NCBI GenBank assembly: GCA_021443285.1
Contig: JABUUG010000037.1
Coordinates: 2,527-12,068 of the forward strand
Reading direction: 5' to 3'
Source of the DNA: Bacteroidaceae bacterium
GTDB lineage: Bacteria > Bacteroidota > Bacteroidia > Bacteroidales > Bacteroidaceae
DNA: 9,542 bases
A program made the position numbers and the translations under genes. The notes under the pieces are model-generated. The model saw only the letters and a program-made list of their open reading frames with translations, had not been told where the DNA came from and ran no database searches. This document shows positions 1 through 6,949 of the stretch, piece by piece; the first letter of the stretch is position 1; each line of letters starts with the position of its first letter.

Positions 1-1817
1 TTGATGCGCTCAAGGCTAAAGACAATAGTCAAGATGTACAGATTGACATGTTGTGGGATGAAACCGAGCGTCTCGATGTTCGTATTGACAACCTGAAGAA
101 CTACACTGAGACTAAAATCACCACTATCGAAGGTAACATCGTTAGCATCAATGACTCTATCGTAAAAATCAACGGAAGACTCGCCACTCTTGAGGAAGCT
201 CAGGATGTTCTTGAAGAAAGAGTTGATTCTATAGAAACTGATGTTGCGAATCTTTTTGACAATGTTATTCCAGAACTGCGCCAGCTTATCACCGCTGTAG
301 ATAAGAAGGCTGACTCACTGGACGTTCGTCTTAATGAAAGGATTGACTCAGTGGGTGATGCACTCGCAACCCTCCAGAACGCTATCAACAGCCAGATTAC
401 AAGCATGGAGGTTCAGGCTTGCACAACTCCTGTACTCGCAGACTTCAACATCAACCTCGGTGGTATCCAGTCTACACTCCTCGCTTCTTATGTGGGTGAG
501 AACACTGCAGGATTGACCACATTCCATGGCGAAGACCTCACTCAGCTGCCTTTCTTCACAGAAAGAGCTGGTAAGGTTTATGTTACTCTCAACCCAGTTG
601 GCAACGACTTCTCTGCTGCCCAGCTGGAACTCATCGACTCAAAGGGCAATCCGGCTCCTGTTACACTCAACCCTATGGTTGCTTCAAGTGCTGACATGAT
701 TGCAGGTATTGGCGAGATTAAGAGCCGCGCCGCTGCCGGCACATACATCTGGGAGGCTGCCGCTTTCTACAATGACAAGGCTACTGCTGAGGCTAACCGC
801 GTACACTTCGGCGACCTCACGGCTATTGCCAAGGACATTAAGACTATCCTCAAGGAGCACTCTACAAGCGGTCTGAAGCAGCTTGCTAAGGATATGCTGG
901 CTTCTGCTATCACACACGCTAATGTTCCTGCATACGCTCTCGCTGCCACATACCAGAATGAAAAGGGCGAAGACAGAACTGTAGTGTCTCAGTATATGTT
1001 TGCCGCAAACGCAGTAAGACCTCTCGGCTACACAACTGACATCGAGAAATATACAAAAGGTACTGTACAGGGCAACCTCCCATACATCAAAGAACTGCTT
1101 AACAAGTTCTCTGGAAAACTGGACTTCAATGGTACAATACCAGATGTTACATTGCAGGATTTTGATATCAATGGTAGCACAATATCTGGTATGATATACG
1201 TTGGAAGCACCCCATTCGCTATCGGTTCAATCAAAATAGACGGGACGAATAGTACTTTAGGTCATGCCCTTGCAGTAGAAATAGCAAAGGTTATCAATAG
1301 GGACAATGACGGCGTAATTGCAATGATTGAGAAGGCTCTTACAGATAAGGCTGCGACTATCATTGGCGATGCCAAGGGTTCAAGCGCTGTTAAGAATGCA
1401 GACAAGCTCATCGATTTCATCAACAAGACTCTCAATGGCATAGGTACTCGTCTCGACAATGCCAACTACTACCTCCAGCCAATAGCATTCTTCAGCGGCG
1501 AAGACAACGTGTTCCACCACCTCTCTACAATGTCTTCTGCTCCAACTGTAGTTAGTGGCAGCAGCCTCAAACTTTATCCTACATCTTGGACATACGACAT
1601 CCTCAACCCAGCATATCTGAAGTACCTCAAGGTTAAGCATGTTCCTACAGGTATGACCATTTGGGAGGGAGTTGTCGGCCTCGGTAAAGACGGTAAGGAC
1701 ATCAATATGGTAGAAGTACCCGCACTCCCACTTTCTGGTATGTATGAGCTTACATACGATGCTCTCGACTTCTTCGGAAATGTTTCAGAGAACACATACT
1801 ACGTCCAGAAGCTGTAA
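1..1817 (+). CDS. Coiled-coil, probably exported protein of unknown function (5' end outside the window)
   Basis: The reading frame is open from the first in-frame codon at position 3 (D-A-L-K-A-K...), so the ATG at 48 is probably internal and the true start, with any signal peptide or lipobox, lies upstream. About 604 codons are visible, ending in TAA followed directly by TAG. The first 140 or so residues are a long run of heptads with few prolines or glycines (LDVRIDNLKNYTETK, then repeated LE/VDSIETDV blocks), which predicts an extended coiled coil. The remaining 460 residues look like a mixed alpha/beta secreted domain, and the C-terminus (LSGMYELTYDALDFFGN) resembles a beta-sandwich strand pattern. 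The layout recalls Bacteroidales surface lipoproteins that have an N-terminal coiled coil, but I cannot name the family. The OmpA-family gene follows after 43 nt with no terminator between, so co-transcription is likely. The function is unknown. Confidence 0.85.
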   Translation, partial: DALKAKDNSQDVQIDMLWDETERLDVRIDNLKNYTETKITTIEGNIVSINDSIVKINGRLATLEEAQDVLEERVDSIETDVANLFDNVIPELRQLITAVDKKADSLDVRLNERIDSVGDALATLQNAINSQITSMEVQACTTPVLADFNINLGGIQSTLLASYVGENTAGLTTFHGEDLTQLPFFTERAGKVYVTLNPVGNDFSAAQLELIDSKGNPAPVTLNPMVASSADMIAGIGEIKSRAAAGTYIWEAAAFYNDKATAEANRVHFGDLTAIAKDIKTILKEHSTSGLKQLAKDMLASAITHANVPAYALAATYQNEKGEDRTVVSQYMFAANAVRPLGYTTDIEKYTKGTVQGNLPYIKELLNKFSGKLDFNGTIPDVTLQDFDINGSTISGMIYVGSTPFAIGSIKIDGTNSTLGHALAVEIAKVINRDNDGVIAMIEKALTDKAATIIGDAKGSSAVKNADKLIDFINKTLNGIGTRLDNANYYLQPIAFFSGEDNVFHHLSTMSSAPTVVSGSSLKLYPTSWTYDILNPAYLKYLKVKHVPTGMTIWEGVVGLGKDGKDINMVEVPALPLSGMYELTYDALDFFGNVSENTYYVQKL

Positions 1818-1846
1818 TAGTATTCTAAAACCGGGTTAAAAACATT

Positions 1847-1859
1847 AATTATCAGAATC
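1847..1859 (+). promoter_or_regulatory. 13-nt leader motif shared with 4466-4478
   Basis: The sequence AATTATCAGAATC lies immediately before the OmpA-family ATG. An identical 13-mer occurs upstream of the beta-barrel gene at 4489. It could be a post-transcriptional regulatory site or a relic of common ancestry of the two leaders. No function is established; only the identity is directly seen. Confidence 0.3.
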
Positions 1860-1860
1860 T

Positions 1861-2997
1861 ATGAAAATAAGAACAATATTAATGTCAACAATGCTCATCG
1901 CAGGCGCTCTGACAGCTAATGCCCAGAGTAAGGAGAAAACTGTGTATGAGTTCCAGCCACACTGGTATGTTGGCGTTCAGGGAGGTGCCCAGTACACCCT
2001 CGGTGAGGTAAGCTTCGGCGACCTTATTTCTCCAACTGCTCAGGTTCTTGTAGGCTACAACTTCTCTAAGGTGGTAGGTCTGCGCCTCGGTGTAAATGCA
2101 TGGCAGAGCAAGGCCGGTCTGACAGGTAACTACGGACTCGCCAGCACTCCTTTCGAATATACATGGAAGTGGAACTATGTGGCACCAAACCTCGATGTTA
2201 CATTCAACCTCTCCAACCTCATCTCCGGCTTCAACCCATGCCGTCTGGTTGACATCAGCGCATACCTCGGTGTAGGCGCCAACATAGCATTCAACAACGG
2301 TGCAGTGGATGTTGCGAATGAAATTAGCCTTAAGTATCCGAACTGGAAGCTCGACAACGGTCAGGTGCTCGGTCACGTATGGGACGGCACAAGGGCGTTC
2401 GTTCAGGGACGTGCCGGTGTTATGGTTGACTTCAAGGTCAGCAAGCGCGTAAACGTAGGTCTCGAAGTTAACGCAAACTGCCTCAGCGACCACTACAACT
2501 CAAAGCACGCAAAGAATGCTGACTGGTACTTCAACGCCCTCGCCGGTGTGAAGATCGCCCTCGGCAAGACCTGCACAAAGAAGACTATCGCTCCTGAAGC
2601 TCCTGAGACAATCTACGTTGACAAGATTGTTGAGAAGGTGGTTGAGAAGAAGGTTGTTGACAAGTCTCTCGAAGTTACTCCTATCCGCCGCGAAATATTC
2701 TTCACAATCTGCAGCACCGGTCTGACAATTGCTGAAGAGGCCCGCGCAAAGGACATCCTCGACTACATGAAGAAGTACCCACAGACCAAGTGCGAAATCA
2801 CTGGTTATGCTGACAAGGGCACTGGTAAGCCAGCCGGCAACCTCAAGCTCTCTCAGAAGCGTGCTGAAATCGTGAAGAAGTATCTTGTAGACAATGGCAT
2901 CGAAGAAAGCCGCATCACAACAGCCTACAAGGGTGATACAGAGCAGCCGTTCGACATTAACGACCTGAACCGCGTTTCTATCTGTATCGCACAATAA
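1861..2997 (+). CDS. OmpA-family outer-membrane beta-barrel protein with peptidoglycan-binding domain
   Basis: The 378-residue protein has a clear signal peptide (MKIRTILMSTMLIAGALTANA, likely cut before Gln22). Residues about 33-235 alternate in the manner of beta strands (HWYVGVQGGAQY, VGYNFSKVVGLRLGVNAW, NALAGVKIAL), fitting an 8-strand OmpA-like barrel. Residues about 245-270 form a charged linker with IVEKVVEKKVVDK, a repeat style common in Bacteroidales OmpA proteins. The C-terminal 105 residues are an OmpA/MotB-type domain: ITGYAD with Asp318 and LSQKRAEIVKKYL with Arg334 match the positions that hold diaminopimelate of peptidoglycan in this family, and the NRVSI strand closes the domain. 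The protein should tie the outer membrane to the cell wall. It sits 43 nt after the coiled-coil gene and is followed by an intrinsic terminator. The family assignment is firm; the specific role is inferred. Confidence 0.93.
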   Translation: MKIRTILMSTMLIAGALTANAQSKEKTVYEFQPHWYVGVQGGAQYTLGEVSFGDLISPTAQVLVGYNFSKVVGLRLGVNAWQSKAGLTGNYGLASTPFEYTWKWNYVAPNLDVTFNLSNLISGFNPCRLVDISAYLGVGANIAFNNGAVDVANEISLKYPNWKLDNGQVLGHVWDGTRAFVQGRAGVMVDFKVSKRVNVGLEVNANCLSDHYNSKHAKNADWYFNALAGVKIALGKTCTKKTIAPEAPETIYVDKIVEKVVEKKVVDKSLEVTPIRREIFFTICSTGLTIAEEARAKDILDYMKKYPQTKCEITGYADKGTGKPAGNLKLSQKRAEIVKKYLVDNGIEESRITTAYKGDTEQPFDINDLNRVSICIAQ

Positions 2998-3024
2998 GAC
3001 TCTAATTGAAATCTCGTAAATGTG

Positions 3025-3062
3025 AAGGCGGTATGTCAAACTCTGACTGCCGCCTTTCTTTT
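3025..3062 (+). terminator. Intrinsic terminator after the OmpA-family gene
   Basis: AAGGCGG (3025-3031) pairs with CCGCCTT (3050-3056). An inner GTCA (3035-3038) can pair with TGAC (3044-3047). The hairpin runs directly into TCTTTT, giving a GC-rich stem plus U-tract 28 nt after the OmpA-family stop codon. It should end the first transcription unit. Confidence 0.8.
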
Positions 3063-3083
3063 GACTTACACGAATTTTAATAT

Positions 3084-3215
3084 GGAGATAAAGGGGAGTT
3101 AATGGGAAGTTAAAGAGAATTTAAAGGGGAGTTAAAGTGACAATGGCTTTGGGGCTTCAAATACATTTGTCACTTTAACTCCACCCTAACTCCACTTTAA
3201 CTCCACTTTAACTAC
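3084..3215. repeat. Inverted repeat with arms of 11-bp tandem units (element 1)
   Basis: The left arm is five 11-bp units of consensus GGAGTTAAAGG (3084-3094, 3095-3105, 3106-3116, 3117-3127, 3128-3138) plus GAC. The right arm is GTC plus four units of the complement, ACTTTAACTCC (3172-3215). The innermost 14 bp pair perfectly (3128-3141 with 3169-3182) around a 27-nt loop, and the outer units pair with several mismatches. The right arm ends 22 nt before the next ATG. It has no U-tract, so it is not a standard terminator. It shares its core unit and the inner boundary AATACATTTGTC with the element at 5531. Nothing else recognisable lies in this 240-nt gap apart from the terminator before it. 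Confidence 0.9.
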
Positions 3216-3237
3216 TCTTGAAAATAAAATATCCAAC

Positions 3238-4434
3238 ATGCGAATTACTACACTTTTATTATCTGCATTAATCTCTCTGTCGTGCTACGCACAGGGAGAA
3301 GTGAAAGAGGGATTCTACAGGGTGAGAAACTATATGTCGAAGCGTGTGCTCTATGTGCAGAGCAGCTACGTGAAGATAATCCCGGAAACCATGAGCGCCA
3401 ATCTTGCTGGTATCGTGCCATGGCTGGAGGAGGGAAAGTCGAGCATCTCCGACCCACAGTGTGTCATCTACTTTAAGCCCATAGGCGACGGCTACGACTT
3501 CCAGACCCAGGGCATGAGCACATACAGCCGCATAAACAGACCCATACAGCTTTTGGAATTAGGAAATACCGGCGCATTCCAGTGCTACGCCACTGATAGC
3601 GGCATGACACTGTATCTCTGCGATCTGGAGACTGACCTGACAGTGGCGAGGGGCAGATTGCAGAAATGGGACAAGAACTATGCCTTGGAGCTGAGAGCAT
3701 GGCAGGTGTTCCCTGTGTCGGAAGACGATGACGATAACTTCTTCGGCATACGTCCGACCATAGAGGCAAACGGCAAGTACTACGCTTCGTTCTATGCCGG
3801 CTTCTCGTTCAAGGTGGCTTCGCCGGGAATGAAAGTATATACGGTGAACAAGTCGCAGCCGGGCTACGCCTCGCTGAAAGACGTTACCGACACAGAGATA
3901 AGCTCAGGCACACCGGTAATCGTCGAGTGCACCTCGTCGAACCCTTCCGACAACCGCCTGCAGCTGACAGGTATAAATGCCACACCTATCAACGATGTGA
4001 ACAAGCTGACAGGCGTGTATTTCTGTAATGGCGAGAACTACGTTGACTCATACGAACACAAGCTAATCACCATCTATGACCCGGACACCATGCGTGTCGT
4101 AGCAGTTTCCGACGATGGCAGGCTCTGTCTCGCAAAAACAGAGAAAGAGGAATACTTCGTAAAGGGAACATGGAAAAAAGAGCCTGTGCTGTGTATCCCG
4201 GCAAACACGGCATACCTGAAAGACTCGCCTGAAAACCTTTCCGACGAGATGATACTCCTGCCAGAAAAGGAATACGACGTGGTAACCGCCATCGGCACGG
4301 TGGAGGCTGACGTGAAGAAAGCCGGCGACATCTACAGCATCACCGGCACAAAGGTGAAAGCCGCTGGCGAGAACACCGACAATCTACCCGCTGGTGTGTA
4401 TATCATTAACAAGAAGAAGGTGGTGGTGAAGTGA
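3238..4434 (+). CDS. Exported surface protein of unknown function with a Prevotella-type C-terminal tail
   Basis: The 398-residue protein starts with a signal peptide (MRITTLLLSALISLSCYAQ). Cleavage by signal peptidase I after Ala18 seems likelier than lipoprotein processing at Cys16, because the residues before Cys are a poor lipobox. The mature protein begins GFYRVRNYMSKRVLYVQ, a pattern seen at the start of ligand-binding or ricin-like lobes in Bacteroidales surface proteins. Residues about 175-235 (NGKYYASFYAGFSFKV...SSGTPVIVE) and 318-326 (LCIPANTAY) resemble a small beta-rich module common in this order. The last 50 residues (DIYSITGTKVKAA...LPAGVYIINKKKVVVK) look like the C-terminal tail of many Prevotella secreted proteins, which resembles type IX secretion sorting domains; whether it works as one here is unknown. 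No catalytic motif was seen. The beta-barrel gene follows after 54 nt. Confidence 0.88.
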   Translation: MRITTLLLSALISLSCYAQGEVKEGFYRVRNYMSKRVLYVQSSYVKIIPETMSANLAGIVPWLEEGKSSISDPQCVIYFKPIGDGYDFQTQGMSTYSRINRPIQLLELGNTGAFQCYATDSGMTLYLCDLETDLTVARGRLQKWDKNYALELRAWQVFPVSEDDDDNFFGIRPTIEANGKYYASFYAGFSFKVASPGMKVYTVNKSQPGYASLKDVTDTEISSGTPVIVECTSSNPSDNRLQLTGINATPINDVNKLTGVYFCNGENYVDSYEHKLITIYDPDTMRVVAVSDDGRLCLAKTEKEEYFVKGTWKKEPVLCIPANTAYLKDSPENLSDEMILLPEKEYDVVTAIGTVEADVKKAGDIYSITGTKVKAAGENTDNLPAGVYIINKKKVVVK

Positions 4435-4465
4435 ATTCAACTCCTAAAATTATAAACACCCTTCC

Positions 4466-4478
4466 AATTATCAGAATC
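4466..4478 (+). promoter_or_regulatory. Second copy of the 13-nt leader motif AATTATCAGAATC
   Basis: This copy is identical to 1847-1859 and ends 10 nt before the ATG at 4489. The two downstream genes also share the signal-peptide ending ALTANAQ, which suggests either common ancestry of the gene starts or a common regulator. The role is unknown. Confidence 0.3.
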
Positions 4479-4488
4479 GTCCAAAAGA

Positions 4489-5505
4489 ATGAAACATTAT
4501 CTTCTATCAGCGACGCTCTTTCTTTGTGCCCTGACGGCAAATGCTCAGGAGAGAGTGGCGTTCAGACATCTTGACGTGTCGGCCAATATCGGTACGACCG
4601 GTATCGGATTTGAAGTGTCAACACCGCTGTCGAACATTGTGCGGCTGCGTGCCGGCTTTGATGCCATGCACCGCTTCGACACTAATATAAACTTCCCGGT
4701 GTCGGGAATAAAGAGCGATGGTTCGGAGATTTCACCATCCACCTTCCAGCAGATGGCGGAGATGGCGGAGAAATTCACTTCGCTGAAGGTGAAGGACAAT
4801 GTCAACATGGTGTGCACCCCTAAGATGCTCAACTTCAGGCTGCTTGTTGATGTGTATCCGTTCAAGAAGATAAACAGCAAGTTCCTGAAGAAACTGTATT
4901 TCACAGGGGGCTTCTACTGGGGCCCATCGAAGATAGCAACGGCGGTGAACGCCACAGAGGACGCCACCACGCTGCTTGCCGTGAACTCCTACAACCTGCA
5001 GTACGACCGCTTCACAGTGCCTATCAATGAGTACGGACAGGTGTATTACGATGTGAATGAGTTTCTCGGAGTGGCCATGCTCGACCCGAAGGCCATCAAG
5101 AAGGTGCGCGAAAAGCTGGAACAGTACGGCCACATGGGTATGCCATTAGGCAAATATGCCCATGATGTTTACGACGCCAGCGGTAATGTCGTGCACAAAG
5201 CCGGCGAGACATACATAATGTATCCGGATGAGAACGGCATGGTGAGCGCGGAGATGACCGTCAACAGCTTCAAGCCATACGTCGGAATCGGATGGGGTAC
5301 TGACCTCGGATGCAAGTGGACCTTCTCCGTTGACCTCGGCGTACTCTTCTGGGGCGGCAGTCCGAAGCTTATAACACACGATGGCACCGACCTGACGAAC
5401 GACGTCACAGACGTGCGCGGAAAGGTGGGCGACTATGTGAGTGCAGCCAAGAAATTCAAGGTGTTCCCAGGGCTGAACTTCAAGATTTCCAAGACGATAT
5501 TTTAG
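4489..5505 (+). CDS. Probable outer-membrane beta-barrel protein, function unknown
   Basis: The 338-residue protein has a signal peptide (MKHYLLSATLFLCALTANA, likely cut before Gln20). The mature protein begins HLDVSANIGTTGIGFEVSTPLSNIVRLRAGFDAM, alternating residues typical of barrel strands, and later strands include LLVDVYPF, LYFTGGFYWG, KPYVGIGWG and FSVDLGVLFWGG. It ends in FPGLNFKISKTIF, with the terminal aromatic residue of a BAM-recognised barrel. A longer, less barrel-like section at residues about 145-250 could be loops or a plug. It lies 54 nt after the surface-protein gene with no terminator between, so the two are probably co-transcribed. I do not recognise a transport or enzyme family. 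Confidence 0.88.
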   Translation: MKHYLLSATLFLCALTANAQERVAFRHLDVSANIGTTGIGFEVSTPLSNIVRLRAGFDAMHRFDTNINFPVSGIKSDGSEISPSTFQQMAEMAEKFTSLKVKDNVNMVCTPKMLNFRLLVDVYPFKKINSKFLKKLYFTGGFYWGPSKIATAVNATEDATTLLAVNSYNLQYDRFTVPINEYGQVYYDVNEFLGVAMLDPKAIKKVREKLEQYGHMGMPLGKYAHDVYDASGNVVHKAGETYIMYPDENGMVSAEMTVNSFKPYVGIGWGTDLGCKWTFSVDLGVLFWGGSPKLITHDGTDLTNDVTDVRGKVGDYVSAAKKFKVFPGLNFKISKTIF

Positions 5506-5530
5506 GAATTAAGGGAAAGACTGTTTTTGA

Positions 5531-5692
5531 GGAGTTAAGGGAGTTAAAGGAGTTAAAGACAATAGACTACAGGATTCGTACTATGCACTGAAAGTGGAGA
5601 ACTATGTTCTTCAGAAGAGTGAAGTCAGAAATCAATATAGTGCTAATACATTTGTCTTTAACTCCCTTAACTCCCTTAACTTCTTTAACTCC
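5531..5692. repeat. Inverted repeat with arms of 9-bp tandem units (element 2)
   Basis: The left arm is GGAGTTAAG, GGAGTTAAA, GGAGTTAAA (5531-5557) plus GACAA. The right arm is TTGTC plus four units of the complement, TTTAACTCC or a close variant (5657-5692). Positions 5531-5562 pair with 5652-5683 over 32 bp with only one A-C and one G-T opposition. The loop is 89 nt, the longest of the four elements. A degenerate extra unit, GGAATTAAG, overlaps the stop codon of the preceding gene near 5504-5512. The right arm ends about 50 nt before the lpxD -33 box. The gap of 285 nt otherwise holds only the lpxD promoter. Confidence 0.9.
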
Positions 5693-5742
5693 CCCTAAGA
5701 ATAACATCTAAATCATTAATAAAAGTTAATAGTAATCCCAAG

Positions 5743-5774
5743 TTTGCAATTTTAACTTGAATGAATTAATTTTG
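5743..5774 (+). promoter_or_regulatory. Bacteroides-type promoter of lpxD
   Basis: TTTG at 5743-5746 and TAATTTTG at 5767-5774 are separated by 20 bp. This matches the primary sigma factor consensus of Bacteroidota (TTTG at -33, TAnnTTTG at -7, spacer 19-21 bp). Transcription should start near 5778-5782, leaving only about 9-13 nt before the lpxD ATG at 5791. It is the only complete promoter I see in the lipid A block. Confidence 0.75.
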
Positions 5775-5790
5775 CGGCAAAATTTTCGGC

Positions 5791-6807
5791 ATGGAATTTT
5801 CCGCTAAACAGATTGCAGAGCTGATACAGGGGCGCGTCGAGGGTAACGAAAACGCCATGGTGTCGGACTTTGCGAAGATTGAGGAAGGCAGAGAGGGCGC
5901 CATTTCCTTTCTCTCAAACCCCAAGTATCTGCAATATATATACACGACAAAATCGAGTGTTGTGCTCATCAATGAGGACGTGGAACTGGAGAAGCCGGTG
6001 GAGACCACACTCATCAGAGTACCCAACGCCTATGAGGCGGTAGCCCGGCTGCTGCAGATATACCAGTCGATGATGCCAAAGAAGAAGGGTATAGACACCC
6101 TCGCATTCATCGACGGCGAAGCAGAGGTGGGCGACGACTGCTACATAGGCGCGTTTGCGTATATAGGCAAGGGTGCGAGGATAGGCAAGGGCAGCGTCAT
6201 CCATCCGCACGCCTACATCGGCGATGGCGTGGTGGTGGGCGAGAACTGCGAGCTTTTCCCCAATGTCACGATATACCACGGCTGCCGTTTGGGCAACAAC
6301 GTAACCATACATGCGGGCAGCGTCATCGGTGCTGACGGCTTTGGCTTTGCTCCCAACACTGAGGGCTATGCCAAGATTCCGCAGATAGGCATAGTTGTCA
6401 TTGAGGACAGTGTGGAGATAGGCGCAAACACCTGCATCGACCGCTCCACAATGGGACAGACAGTGATACGCCAGGGCGTGAAGCTGGACAACCTCATCCA
6501 GGTGGCGCACAATGTGGAGATAGGCGAAAACACGGTGATGTCGGCACAGGTGGGCGTTGCCGGAAGCACGAAGATAGGCGCATGGTGCATGATAGGCGGG
6601 CAGGTGGGCTTCGCCGGACACGCGACAATCGGCGACCGCACGATGTTAGGCGCACAGTCGGGAGTGCCGGGAAACCTGAAAGGCGGACAGACGCTCATCG
6701 GCACACCGCCGATGGAGCCAAGACAGTACTTCAAGTGTAACGCCATATTCCGCAAACTGCCGGAGATGTACAAGGATCTGGAGGAACTGAAAAAAAAGCA
6801 GCAGTGA
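5791..6807 (+). CDS. lpxD: UDP-3-O-acylglucosamine N-acyltransferase LpxD
   Basis: LpxD transfers the second 3-hydroxyacyl chain from acyl-ACP to the 2-amino group of UDP-3-O-acyl-glucosamine, the third step of lipid A synthesis in the cytoplasm. The 338-residue length is normal. The N-terminal 100 residues form the uridine-binding domain ([24 protein letters not shown]). Residues about 105-300 are left-handed beta-helix hexapeptide repeats ([23 protein letters not shown]). GADGFGFAP (180-188) is a family signature, and His240 in QVAHN aligns with catalytic His239 of E. coli LpxD. A charged C-terminal helix ([16 protein letters not shown]) closes the trimer-forming protein. The start is supported by the family N-terminus and by the promoter only 17 nt upstream of the ATG. 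Confidence 0.97.
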   Translation: MEFSAKQIAELIQGRVEGNENAMVSDFAKIEEGREGAISFLSNPKYLQYIYTTKSSVVLINEDVELEKPVETTLIRVPNAYEAVARLLQIYQSMMPKKKGIDTLAFIDGEAEVGDDCYIGAFAYIGKGARIGKGSVIHPHAYIGDGVVVGENCELFPNVTIYHGCRLGNNVTIHAGSVIGADGFGFAPNTEGYAKIPQIGIVVIEDSVEIGANTCIDRSTMGQTVIRQGVKLDNLIQVAHNVEIGENTVMSAQVGVAGSTKIGAWCMIGGQVGFAGHATIGDRTMLGAQSGVPGNLKGGQTLIGTPPMEPRQYFKCNAIFRKLPEMYKDLEELKKKQQ

Positions 6808-6814
6808 CAATAGT

Positions 6815-6935
6815 GAATAACGAATAATGAAAAGTGAATAACGAATAATGAATAGTTTGCTACCGCACAGACTGTTTACATTCAAACATCGCGGCAGCAA
6901 ACTATTCATTCTTCACTATTCACTATTCGTTAAAA
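6815..6935. repeat. Inverted repeat with arms of 7-bp tandem units (element 4)
   Basis: The left arm is six heptamers (GAATAAC, GAATAAT, GAAAAGT, GAATAAC, GAATAAT, GAATAGT) at 6815-6856, followed by TTGCT. The right arm is AGCAA followed by ACTATTC, ATTCTTC, ACTATTC, ACTATTC and a degenerate GTTAAAA (6901-6935). A 20-nt block is also directly repeated at 6812-6831 and 6833-6852. Positions 6833-6861 pair with 6896-6924 with three mismatches, CCGC (6863-6866) pairs with GCGG (6891-6894), and TGTTT/AAACA closes a small apical loop, so the whole gap can fold as one long hairpin. It fills the lpxD-lpxC gap and ends 14 nt before the lpxC ATG. There is no U-tract. Confidence 0.9.
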
Positions 6936-6949
6936 TGTAACCATATAGC

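Noticed and set aside
48..1817. Start of the first gene at the ATG at position 48
   Set aside because: The frame is open to the left edge and the residues before 48 continue the same polar coiled-coil composition, with no signal peptide after 48. The gene is treated as cut by the window.
3084..3215. CRISPR array
   Set aside because: The units are 7-11 bp, are directly adjacent without spacers, and lie in inverted arms. No cas gene is visible.
4437..4446. Single TCAACTCC after the stop codon at 4434 as a relic repeat unit
   Set aside because: One unit with no partner arm is within chance expectation.
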